Shown: piece by piece, positions 33,720 through 44,692 of the stretch | Layout: each line of letters opens with the position of its first letter | How positions within the stretch are numbered: the first letter of the stretch is position 1 | Assembly (NCBI GenBank): GCA_000708835.1 | Contig: DF237584.1 | Span: 4,955-49,646 of the forward strand | Direction: 5' to 3' | From: Klebsormidium nitens | Lineage: Eukaryota > Streptophyta > Klebsormidiophyceae > Klebsormidiales > Klebsormidiaceae | DNA length: 44,692 bases | The notes under the pieces: model-generated | The model's input: only the letters and a program-made list of their open reading frames with translations | Database searches by the model: none | Told to the model about the DNA's origin: nothing | Translations under genes and position numbers: made by a program

Positions 33720-35050
33720 CACAAAAGAGCTCTCAAAAGTAAGGCTTGACCGAATTCAGCTTCAGAGCGGCTTCTTGTTTTGAATACGACTGCAACCCTC
33801 TCCTAGCTGTATCTTCTGTCAAACTCTTCAATTGCCAACGGGAAGCTGTAAAGCTGCGCGGTGGTCGCTTGTGCCTCTCGCCCTTCTCAGAGCATATGTT
33901 TTTGAACTGTTGTAGAACCCCGCGACTGAAAACGATAGAATTCGTGTGGCTCAACTAAACTGGCCGAGAGACATTACCATTTTGCGTATCCGGAGAGACC
34001 CTTTGTTGGCTAGCGGTTGCAAATGGCTTCCGCATCGCGCCGCCGCAACTTTGATGGCGGCAGTATCTGTTCAACGGGTCCCTTTCTGTACCGACAGCAA
34101 GGATGAGTAACGTGTGGCATCCGAAGAGCCCAAGCCACACATTCGTAGTGCGCAGCAAAGATGAAGCTGTCCGTCCATACAAAGAATTGAACCTGGTTCG
34201 AGTGCACCTCCTGGTCCACCGCTTTGGTCGCTCATCCCGAACTCGTCTCTTTTTAAGGCTCAACCAAAAAGGGGCGTTCAGTCGTTGTTAGGCTCAGAAC
34301 CACGAAACTCTACCAGCTCATAAATGAATATGAATCGTCCTGCAGCAGATCGTGCGGGTTGGAAGCAAGTGCTGACGTCGCTTCTCCGGAGGAATCTTGG
34401 AGGCCTTGTCAGTTCCTCTCTCGAAAGGCGTCTGAGGCGTGCCCCCTCTAGTTGATTCCATCAGTCAGCGGCCCACCGGGCCGATTGTTTTCCGTCAACC
34501 ATTGCAACCGTGAAGGAAAGTGAGTGATTTGGGTTTCTTATTGTGTTATCGTTTGAGCTTGGCGTGCATTGAATCCGCAGCTAGGAGGACCCACTTGTAT
34601 TCTAGACGTTGCCCACTCTAGAGGGGTACTGGTGAGTCCTGATGCTGCGGCTTCGTGCATCCTCAAACCAGCGCCCACAGTCAAAGAAGTTGCTCTCCGA
34701 TTGCCTGAACGAATAAGACACGTTCTCACAGCCAACCTTGATCTCCTGGGTCGTTCTGTCAGAGGTCTTCAATAGAAACACATCATCGAAAACCATACAC
34801 ACTCCTGAAAATGAATTCTAGCGTACCGGATTCTTGCGCAAGCTTCCACTCGAAGCCTTATGCACTTAGCTTCGAGCTTTCGGTGGTTCGTTTCAGTACT
34901 TCGTTATCTTTTTAACGAAGCAGCCGTGATGTCAAGGTGACTGGCAATCTCCGCCAGGCTTCCTTCACCAAGACCTGGGGCTGACGCTGTGGATGTGCCC
35001 GCTCGGATAGAGATCTCAGGACAGCAAGTGAGCGAACGGCACATACATCT
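33720..35050. repeat. Large direct repeat, copy A
   Basis: Order and sequence of landmarks match 37905-39285: CTTGACCGA-TTCAGCTTCAG, GGCAGTATCTGTTCAA, GACAGCAAGGATGAGTAACG, CAGCAGATCGTGCGGGTTGG, GCCCACCGGGC, and AGCTAGGAGGACCCACTTG. The copy contains core repeat units at its right end. Minus-strand frames in both copies share short peptide similarity (CHTLLILAVG), which simply follows the DNA similarity. Confidence 0.8.
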
Positions 35051-37278
35051 TTCCATTGAGAAAGCGAGGTATGTATTTCTAAGCTAACACACAGAGCGCC
35101 CGAGCCAAACGTCGTCTAAATTGATCGACGTTGCTCTCTGCTTTTTGCATGGAATCTGCATGATTTTTGAGGGCATCTCCGAGACACGCGCTGACTCCTA
35201 GTAAGCCAATCAACCTTTTCACAAGATACTCCATTGTGGCTTCGTCCTACGGTCAGCTTCAGATCCACGAATTCCAAATTCTGTTAAAGTCACCAATCAC
35301 AACTTGCGGCAAACTATGCTGCTTGATAAATGCCACCACAAATCCTACAACAGAATGCGCGGAGCCTTGACGTTTCCACTTTCGAGTGTTCTGGTCTGAG
35401 GCGCGGCTTCTCTAGTAGATCCCGTCCCGCGAGGCCATCGGGCTAATCAAAAGCCCGTCAACCCAGCGATTTCAGAGGAGGGAAGGAAAGTAGGCCAATT
35501 GGGCTTCATTTGTTCGTTTTGAGCCTGATTTTGGCCGGATCGATATCAGGACCTGCTCAGAGTCTGCCAGTGACGGTGACCATTTGACATCAAGTTACGG
35601 GCAAGCTCAAATGTGGCTGCTTTGTGCAACCCAGGCTGATTACCTTGCATTGGGAGAAGTTGCTTCTCGACGTACTGCCACCACGAATCAGGCACGTTCC
35701 CAAGAGCTAACCAGGATCTTCTCGGTTGATTTTGCATGGAAGAGCCGTCTGTAGACTCACGCCTGCGAAAATGAAACAGAGATCGCAATCGCTGAAAGAT
35801 AGGTTGAACTCATTGATTAATAGCGCATGAGGGTCCCCCCGAACTAGCCCCGCGCATAGATTTCACCTCTCACACGACGTCGATGATCTAGGACTTGGAG
35901 TGCGGGATAGGGTGTGGGAATAGGACATTCCCACTGATCTGCAAATGGCACGTGTTGTTGGTATTTCACAGCAGCATTAATATTTCTCTGTTGTCGTCGT
36001 ACTATAAAGCCGTGATGCCCAGTGACCGGCAACGTTAAGTTGCCATTCCACCTCGCGATGGTTTGGAGCTGACGCTGTTTTTAAATGTGCTCGCTCCGGT
36101 GAAAGTGCGGAAGCTTGAAACAGCCAGTGAGTGCGCGATGGGCAAGTCATCCAGACTTGGCGGCCAGCAACCGCGCGTTGTATTTTCTATTTTTCTCATT
36201 TTCCATGAGCATATGGAGGCCTGCCAGCTAACGGGCCTCTAGGAATTGCTTCCGCTTAATGTCAGCAACTCAGATGCTCGTCGCAATTGTTGTCAAAAGG
36301 ACGTTGCTTGATTGCTAACAGCAAGGATGAGTATCTGTTGGCAACGACAAAAGGGCCAAAAGCCATGGTATGCCAAAATGACGCTGTGCATATGTTGAAT
36401 TTGTTGATGTGTGTGTCTGCGGAAGTGCAGCGCCCGGTTCGTGGGCACGTCCTTATATTTTCACGCTCTTGCTACCAAGCCTAATCTCGTCGAATGTCGA
36501 GACTAGCAGTATTTTTGGTGTTCACCATCTTAGTCCCTATCGTACTAGCCATGATGCCCCGTGAATGGCACAGTGTGCCAGTCCAGGTCACACCTGAAAG
36601 GGTTGACGCTATTCCCGTGCCCGCTCAGTAGGACGTTTCAGGACAGCACGTCAGCGTAAAGCACGTGTAATGTGTCAATCAGCGCTCGTGCTTTTGCTTC
36701 CCAGGGCTCTAAAAGAGGTAGTACAAACCGAGATCAGCTTCGGCAGTGGCTTCGTTTTCAATTCATGGACGTAGTCGTTTAGCCCATGTATCTGCATCTG
36801 CCGGAACCTAGCTAGGTAGCTTTGACGGGCAAGCTGTGACGCAACATACTGGTCCCTCGTGCCATTGAAGTTTTCGAGCTGATGCTGTTCAAGTGCTTGC
36901 AAACGGCTGCAACTGGAAATGTACTTTTTGTTTTTTTAGTTCCGCAACAACACACGAAGCCTGACGGCTAGCGGGCCTCGTAGAGTTGCTTCCGCATCGC
37001 AGCAGCTTCTTCAAGCGGCAGCAGTTTCTGTCACCAAGTCCCTTTGTCACAATAGCGAGAATACTCAGATTGCGTTTGACATCCGCCACATGTCCGCCGA
37101 AAATATCATCGAGGGTGACGCTGTCCAGCTTTTTGTTTGCACCTTTCATGACAATTCCGCTGTAAGAATAGATTGGTTGCCAAAAGATCAGAACAAGTTT
37201 TCCACAGCTGGCTCTATCTCCTCAGTGGGCGTTCAGGAAAGTCATCCAAAACTTTCACATCAACAGAACGCGGTACAG

Positions 37279-37311
37279 CTTTGCCTTTCTTAAATAGGCA
37301 GAAAGGCAAAG
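37279..37311. repeat. Perfect 12-bp hairpin in the repeat region
   Basis: CTTTGCCTTTCT and AGAAAGGCAAAG flank a 9-base loop. It is a perfect inverted repeat within otherwise diverged repeat sequence. Confidence 0.8.
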
Positions 37312-37904
37312 TTCATTCGCATAAGTCCATTGAGCCTGATGCAGGATGGTCAACAATCCCAGGCCTACGAACTGACTGATTGCACCTTTTCTAACTGAAT
37401 CGCCGACGTCTGGAATTCGTTCTGACGTCCTAAATCAGCATTTCCCCGTTTGCTGTCGTCGAAGCCGTGATGCCCGTGAGAAGCGGCTTATGCCATTGAT
37501 CCTGATGTTTCAAAATCTGTGGCTCGCTGTAAATTCACCTGCCCACTCGCACTCAACGGTTCAAAATACCAAGTGGGCGACACGCATGTGTCAATTGTTT
37601 AGCTAGAGCTCGTGCTTGCGCTTCTCACCCCGATCAGCAGGACGGCAGACAGCATTTTGCTATGAGCGACGAAGTTTTGAGAGTGTTTGGCCCCGCCCCT
37701 CGTCAGGCGATCATAGGCCCACGCACCTTGCCTGTCCGCAATTTTGTAAACACATGCTGTCTTCAGAATCCTTCCGTCATCAATCAGTTTTCCGGTCTTC
37801 ACCAACCAGCTTATCTAGCCACAGTTGTGTCCATGATCTGATTTCACCATTCAGCTTACCTCGTTGTCAGCGCTCTTGACATGTCTCTCGTTTGCAGTGG
37901 TCCT

Positions 37905-39285
37905 GACACACAAAACGCGCTTGCAGAATGTGAGCTTGACCGGACCCAGCTTCAGCAGCGGCTTCTTGTGTCTCGATATGACGGCATCTTTCGCCTTGTT
38001 GGTGATATCTTTCAGACTTCTAATGAGACGACGGGCAGCTGTGATGCCACAAGGTGGCCGTTTGTGCAGGCCTCTCGTCTTTTCTCCAACAGATGTTTGC
38101 AAACTTGCAAAGTGCTTGCAGAAGGCCGCGATTGAAACCCTTAAATTGCGTACATCCGAAGGACCCTTTTTTCACTTGCTGGCCTCTGAATACCTTCCGT
38201 ATCACGTCGCCGCAACTTTCATGATGGCAGTATCTGTTCAAAAGGTCGCTTTTTTTCCCGACAGCAAGGATGAGTAACGTGTGGCATCCGAAGGGCCCGA
38301 GCCACACACATTTGTAGTGCTCAGCAAAGATGAAGCTGTCCGTCGATACATATATCTGCACCGAGTTCGACGGCACCTCCCGGTTCACTGCTCTGGTCGC
38401 TTATCCCAATCCTGTCTCGTTTCAAGGCCCAATCACAGGGGGCGTTCGATCGTTCTTAGGGTCAAAACCACGAATATCCTCCAACTCACGACTGACAAAT
38501 TGTCTTGCAGCAGATCATGCGGGTTGGAAGCCAGTGCTGACGTTGATTCTTCGACTTCTTGGAGTCCCCTTTCTAAAGTTCGAGGCGCGGCCGTCTAATT
38601 GATCCCTTCTGTCTCCGCGTGCCCACCGGGCTGATTGGATTCCGTCAATCCTTTGCGAATTGTACGTGAGCGGGATTGAGTGACTTGTGTTTCTTCTGTG
38701 TTCCTACTAGTAGTCAAGCTTGGCGGTGCTTTAGTTCCGTAGCTATGAGGATCCGCTTGACTCTAGACAATGCCCAATCTAGAGTGGTATTCGTAGACCT
38801 AATGCTGCGGCTTCCTGCATCCTTAAACCAGTACCCACAGTCAAAGGAAACGAATACCAAAACGAGTCAGATACGTCCTCAGAGCCAGAACTGATTTCAT
38901 GGGTCATTTAATTTGTAAAAGGGTCTTTAGTATAATGATTACAAAAGCGAAAATTCCTTACACAGGAATCCCAATCCTGAAAGAATTGTCAGCGTATCAC
39001 TTTTATACGCAGGGTTTGACTCAAAGCCTCACGCATAGTCAGAACTTTGATCTGAGCCGATACGTTTAAAAAGTGCACGAGAGCCGTCCTGGTCCACCCT
39101 CACTCCTTTGCTGATCATATTCGTGCTTTCGGCGATCTGAATATCTCTCCTTGTCTTTTGACGTAGCAGCCGTGATGCTGACACTCTGGCAACCTCTGCC
39201 AGTTTCGTTCACTAGGACTTGGGGCTGCCGCTGTGTATCTGTCCGCTGGGATGTGGTTTAAGCACAGCAAGTGAGCCGAAGGCAC
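37905..39285. repeat. Large direct repeat, copy B
   Basis: Counterpart of copy A, offset about 4.16-4.25 kb. Similarity appears to extend patchily to the left: 36.5-37.5 kb resembles 32.0-33.3 kb, sharing TGAGCCTGATGCAGG-TGGTCAAC and TTCACCATCTTAGTC. The array therefore seems to have a higher-order unit of about 4.2-4.5 kb. A partial third copy lies at about 39.85-41.1 kb. Confidence 0.75.
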
Positions 39286-42200
39286 GTGTGATCACTCTGG
39301 TCCGCGCTCGTGCGTGTGCTTGTCAAATCAAGCGGAAAGAGCCTTCTGTATCTAGTGGTGGCTGCTAATAGAGGACCCTGACGGCGCTTCTGAAAGCTCG
39401 TTTTCCAACGTAGCAGCCGTGATGCCCATTGACTGGCAACGTGTGCCATTCGGGGACCAATTTGGCGCTGACGCTCTACTGTGCCGGCTTGGCTGAAAGG
39501 CACGTGTCACGAATTTATGCTTCGCTCGTTTTGGGGCTTGCCAACCCAAATGGGACGTCAAAAAGCCGTTTGTAACTAGAGGCGGAGGTCAGATGGCCGG
39601 GCCCGCCGCTTTGAAAACGAGCTTTGAAGTTTCTTGGCCTATAAGGGAACTGACCGTACCGTTGCCACCTTGTAAAAAGTCAGGCTTTGTCGTCGGATCG
39701 CTTACGCGCCAAACATGTTTCTCTTCTCTTTTGAGCTTCTGCATGGCCCGCCCGCGTATGCAGCCAGATTGCGTCCATAAGCTGGTGCTGTTCCTGTGCA
39801 TGCGCACCTCAGTTTTAAGTTTTCCTTTCGCAATCTGCGATAAGCAGAGCTCTCGAAAGTTGAGGCCAGACCTGAACCAATTTCAGCAGAGCCTTCTGTT
39901 CGCATACGAATGCAATTCTTGCATCCATGTATCGGCGTCTGCGAAGAATCAAAGGTGGTTCATGGGCAGCTGTGATGCCAGGATCTGGCCACTAGGGCCA
40001 CCAATCGTCCGGTGTATGCAAGCTGCCGCTGCTTGGGTGTTTGCAAAAGGCCGCAACTGGATATTATGGTTTGCGTTTCTTAGTTTCTCATGACAGTAAT
40101 TCAGAGCCTGTTGGCTGGCTGGCCCACGCGATTGGCCCCCGCTTACGTCGGCTATTTCAAACAGCAGTAGGTGTAGATGACGGGTTGCATAGCCGAAACA
40201 GCGAGGATGGACAACATTTGGCATCCTCAAAGTGCCACTTATTGGTCCGGAAGAATGACGCTGTTCATTTGTTCCATCCGCACCCTCGGTTCGCACCCAG
40301 TTCACAAGCTTCGTCAAACCTGACCGAGTGCCTTTTCACGAGGCGTTCATTCGAAAAGTCCATTTTCTGTCAAGCAAGCTCCGACTCCACTTTACCCACG
40401 TGCTCATCAGGCCAAACATGTCTTCAGGCGAGGGTTGCCGCGGCTTGAAAGGCAGTGCTACCGTGACTCCTTCGGAAGAAATCTCGGAGGTTGTGTCAGT
40501 CCTTCTCGAGGAGGATTTTGATGCCAGGCACCTCTTTTCAATCCCCTCTGTTCGTACGGTAAAAATAAGCTAAATTTATACCACATTAAAAGGGGCATGG
40601 GCGATCTGGGTTCCTTTCGTACATCTATCCGCTAGGTTTCCTTCTAACGTCTGTAGCTATGAGGACTCGTTGTGAATCGAGACGTTGTCTAGTCTTGAGG
40701 CACTGTGGGACGCTTCTGATGCTGCTACTTTATGTGTTCCTGCATCGCCACTGTTGTTCCATCAAGTTGTTTACTAAGTGCCACGAAAACACGCTCTTGA
40801 AAGCACGCTCTTGAAACCTAGTCTTGATCTTCACTTCTTCCTTTTCGAAAGTCGCTCCCATCAAAATATCAACGAACGCTATGCAGCAGACAACTGCGAC
40901 GCCGTAAGCGAAGCCAACCACACGAATGTTTGATGCACAGAAGTCCACCCAAAGTCCGGCGCAGAGCTTCACACACGAGCTTTCCTTATCACCCATTCCT
41001 CGTTCTTCGACGCAAGAGCAGTGATGCCCAATGGGCCGGCAAAATTTGCCAATGTAGTTAGCAGTGACTCGAGGCTGACGCTTTGCAATGGCCCGCTCGG
41101 ATGCATGGCTGGGAACTAGGACTGCGAGTGAACCAGAAGCACGTATTAAAAATTTCATCAGCTCTCGTGCTTTAGCTTGCGAACCCGATCTAGAAAGCCT
41201 CGACCAGAAAGAAGAAGCCTTTTGTAACTAGAGGCGGAGGTCCGAGGGCTTGCCTGCAGCCTGCCCTGCTTCGAAAAGCTCGGCGTTGGAGAGAAGTTAC
41301 CTGCAATGAGGTCGTCGTTGTGTTCACTGAGCTTTTGGCATGCCAGCAATTCAAACGAGGCTTCAAGATGAGACTTCTAAATCGGCCCATACCCGTTCTG
41401 ACTAGCGTGCCGAACGAGCCCAAGGCCGGGTTACAATGGTGCTTGGCCGCTGGTTTCACTGCTTCCAGTTTGTTCGTTTCGTCCTGAGATATGTATATAC
41501 CTCTTCCCCGTCCACTTCTGATTGCATCAATGCCTGCAGACTTGTGAATTTCGCCAAATTTGCCGTTGAAAACCGGGTTGCGATGGCTTTGAGCATTATC
41601 TCTGTTACCTTATTCGGTCCCTGCGTAACAATGATAAGCTAGTAGTAGAGTGCTCTAGACCAGTCTCTCGTTTTCTGTTTTAATGACGAATATTGCTCTT
41701 GAGAGGTAGGGCAGATCCGATCGGCTGTTCCTTGTCTCACGTCCGACTGTGACCTCGAGTCCATGATTTCGTCTGCGAGATCTTTGGAAGACGTAACTTT
41801 CGCGCAGCTGTGATGCCGAGGGCTGGTCGCTTGTGCGAGTGGTGGTCTCTCCCTGTAAACAACCATCAATGATGCTGTTTCAATGCTTGAAGATATTAAA
41901 AGAAGACGGCAAACGGAAATCCAATTCCCCTATAACTTTTTGTGGGCTTAGAAGGCCTGTTGGCTAGCGGGCCTCAGAGAGTTGCTTCGCCGCTTTTTCA
42001 GGTCGTACCAGTGTTTGCCAGGAGGTTTTCTTTGCATAAGAGCGAGGAGTGAGCAAAGTTAGGCATCTCCATTGACCCAATAAGCGTAATGTGGTGACGC
42101 TGTTCATCGACTCGTCCGAGTGCAAGGCCCGTTCACGCTCAATGATCGATATCGCTCGACGTCCCAGCTAGCAACATGTGGAAATAGCTTGATTGGGCGT

Positions 42201-43018
42201 CTCGCCTCCGTGTTTGCTCGGCTTCCGATTCACGACTTCGAATTTGGATAGAGTCACAAACCCTCTGACGCGGATACTATCGAGGATGCGTGGAGGCCGC
42301 CTTCTCGTTTTTCCTTTCAAATTGTCTCTGAGGGGCCTCTTGTAGATCCGTGGCTAAATCGAGTCGCACCATCCCTGTCAGTTTCGCGGAAATCGTGGCG
42401 ATTAGAACTTCGCTGGTTCACTTTAATATTTGGAGTTCGGCTTTGCTTCGACATAGCTAGGATATGTCAGTGTGTCGGCCACTCGGGAGCGCTTTAAACC
42501 GGTTCGTCTGATGCTGCTCATTTGCGCATACTAGAACAATATCAAGCTTCAACAAAGCTGCTTCTTGACTGCCCGAAAAAGCTAGCCATGATCTTCTCGG
42601 TTGATCTTGGCAAGGTCGTCAGTAGACTCACGTTCAAAAGCACCAAACAGAAAACACAGCTACTCTCGAAAAGCAAACGGATGATCCCGACCGTATGCAT
42701 TGCACGAGTCCACCTAAAGCGTCCGCGTATCTTGAACGTTACAAGACGACAACTCTCAGGACTGAAACGCGATAGTATTGTTATTTTCTTCGCTCTCTAC
42801 GTAACAGATTGCGTTTCTGTTGCGACATCAGCCACGCCTTCGTCTTTTTTGTGCATAGTACGTAGCCATGATGCCCGGTAACCGGCAACGTGTGCCATTT
42901 ACGGTTGTCCAACTGGGGATCTAAGGCTGACGCTGCTAGTGTGTACAAGCCCGCTCGGAAGCATATGGACGTTTCAGGAAATGCGCAAACTAAAAAGTGC
43001 GTGCAGTTTAACCAGCAA

Positions 43019-43058
43019 TCGTGCGTGTGCTTTCCAACCACGGAAAGCACACGCACGA
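43019..43058. repeat. Perfect 17-bp hairpin in the repeat region
   Basis: TCGTGCGTGTGCTTTCC and its exact reverse complement flank a 6-base loop (AACCAC). The left arm is the normal continuation of the repeat unit (compare CGCTCGTGCGTGTGCTTGTC at about 39304). The right arm looks like a back-copied, inverted insertion. Confidence 0.9.
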
Positions 43059-44692
43059 GCGGACGAGAGAAAAATCGTTGCAACATCAGAAGGGGCCTAG
43101 TGAAAAGGGCAATAAGCCCGCTCCTACGAGAAACTTTGGCACTGGGCTGAATCAGCAAACAGACAGATCACTAACATCAAATCTGTTTCTTCTTGAGGTC
43201 GAGCTCTTGGAATGCCAGTGCATAGGGCAAGCTTTCATGAAGCTGTACTAGCGTTGCGGACATTAGTGCCGCTTCGCGCACGGAACCAATGAGAGGCCCG
43301 GTTCCGCAAGCTTGGAAGCAAGAGTCGCTGCCTTGTTTGGTTTTTGTATCTTCGGAGGCGAAGGACGACGTCGTTGTCGCTCCATCTGATGGTGAAAACT
43401 GGAATCGAACGAGTGGCTTTACCAAGACTTGAGATGGGCGATGAGAGATCGTATCGTGGAAAGTCAAAGAAGAAGAATGTCCCTGCAATCACCAAAACTT
43501 GACGTGCATAATCTTCTACAAGACTCGCCCAAACTATGCGCATATTTCGGGATCATCGGGCGACAAACGTAGATTTGCGTTAGGTTTGTGGTGAAGCTCG
43601 CAGATACGGAGCAGCATGCATTTCTGAGAGTTTCGGGGCAGGTAGGTTATCGGGAGGTGATTGGGCAGCATCGGCTGCCCGTTTCCTTATTGGGCTGCCA
43701 GCTGGGCTACAGTCTCTCGAGAGAGGAACGATCCTGATCAATGGAGCGTTCTTGATTCTGCGTGACAGAACTTTGATTAGGAAGACGTGGCCTTTATGCG
43801 TTGGCTGCCTCTTGTGCGGTTTCCCCGATTTGAAGCATGTGAGAAATCAGTCAATGACAACTCTCTGTCACCAAGAGCTTAAGAGGTGTAAGACCCGACT
43901 AGTCTTTCAGATGGGACTTATGTTAGGAAAGCCCGATTTCCGGCTATCTTCAACACCCGTACTGCTCCAGCTGGTCTTAATCGGACAGCAAGGATTGCAA
44001 AGTTTTGGCACAATATTCGAAGATCAGCCATCGCTGCTGCCACCGTACGTACTTGATTGCTGTTCCGGAGTACCTTGGTCTGAGGGCTCTCGATGAAACT
44101 TTTTGCGGATCCCAGCACAAGCAGAGCTCTGGATAGGTAGGCCAGACCTGATCAACGATAGCAGAAATTGTTTTTGTACGCGACTAACACCCCCGAGCTT
44201 ATTTTGGTTTCTGCCAAATATAAGAAAAGTCAGCGGGCAGCTGTGATGCCGGGCAATCTGGTCGCTCGTGCCAGTACTTGTTGTTATTGGCGCTCAAAGC
44301 TGACGCTGTTCGAGTGCTTGTCCCAAGTGCAATCTCTCGCAGAAGGCCACAACTGGGAACGTATCTGTCATGTTCTATGGTGATTGATCATAGAGAGGCC
44401 TTGTCGGCTGTCGAGTCACTAAGCGTCGTTATCGCATCACGTCGGAATTTTGCAAGTGGGCCATAGCGGTTAACCAATTGCTCCATCACATAGCGAGGAT
44501 GAGAAAATTTCGGGGCATCCTTGAAATTAGGCGTCATCCCTGATCTTGACTAATGGTATCAAGGTTACACTGTTGTTCCTTCAATTTGCACTCGGTTCGA
44601 GGTATCTCTCAATTTACCCTGGAAATATACGTCCCATTTCCGACTATTGTGAGAAAGCTTTTTCATGCGGGGCGTCCAGTCTTAGCTTTGTT

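Larger units (their letters stand above)
31931..44692. repeat. Degenerate complex repeat region built on a ~90-bp core
   Basis: No gene is supported over 12.7 kb. A core of the form AGC(C/T)GTGATGCC - spacer - GGCAACGTGTGCCA - ~25-35 bases - GCTGACGCTG - GTGCCCGCTCGG recurs, all in plus orientation. One subtype starts near 32069, 33221, 34921, 36008, 36547, 37461, 39165, 39411, 41018 and 42863. A second subtype (GCTGTGATGCC...GTGCTTGCAAAAGGCCGCAAC) is near 32646, 36834, 38037, 39966, 41812 and 44238. Other modules also recur: GCTAGCGGGCCTC-TAGAGTTGCTTCCGC, AGCAAGGATGAGTAACGTGTGGCATCC-like, and TTGTAACTAGAGGCGGAGGTC. Spacing is irregular (0.24-3 kb). Divergence is high. This could be an old satellite, or nested and decayed copies of one transposon family. 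Confidence 0.75.

Noticed and set aside
40730-41158. Minus-strand 142-codon open frame in the repeat region
   Set aside because: It has hydrophobic, protein-like composition but overlaps the recurring core repeat, and no family is recognised. Treated as part of the degenerate repeat.

Overview
The window is eukaryotic nuclear DNA, almost certainly from the green plant lineage. The best guess is a streptophyte (a charophyte-grade alga or early land plant), but species cannot be read from the sequence. The reasons are intron-rich genes with canonical GT...AG junctions, GC-rich exons in more neutral introns, and two genes opening with plastid-type transit peptides. One of these is MurE, which in plants is a relic of the cyanobacterial peptidoglycan pathway acting in plastids. 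Gene models below were spliced by hand; exon phases agree at every junction in the three main genes.

Layout. 1-1.3 kb: two exons of a minus-strand P-loop NTPase gene that may continue off the left edge. 1.3-3.9 kb: intergenic, with a small element bounded by 62-bp terminal inverted repeats (2190-2572) and short repeats. 3.94-9.74 kb (+): an 8-exon TraB/PrgY-family gene, 643 aa, with a predicted plastid transit peptide. 9.74-11.02 kb: convergent intergenic region with a 161-bp tandem duplication. 11.02-13.78 kb (-): a complete 5-exon D-aminoacyl-tRNA deacylase (DTD), including a 26-nt microexon. 13.79-14.99 kb: shared upstream region of the divergent DTD/MurE pair. 14.99-30.28 kb (+): a 17-exon MurE ligase, 844 aa. 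30.3-31.9 kb: nothing recognised. 31.9-44.7 kb: no convincing gene; a degenerate complex repeat built from a recurring roughly 90-bp core (at least 16 copies) and larger direct repeats, with two perfect hairpins.

Most unusual feature: all three complete genes carry 'exon echoes'. These are decayed partial copies of an exon edge plus adjacent intron, lying in the neighbouring intron. Copies of exon 5' ends lie upstream of the real exon, often keeping an AG acceptor; copies of 3' ends lie downstream, often keeping the GT donor. MurE has at least eight such edges, including three- and four-fold arrays at exons 14 and 16. The simplest explanation is repeated tandem duplication across splice junctions. 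The locus may show introns growing this way, and the surviving decoy splice sites may affect splicing.

The genes share no obvious pathway: MurE and the TraB protein are probably plastid proteins, and DTD is general translation quality control.
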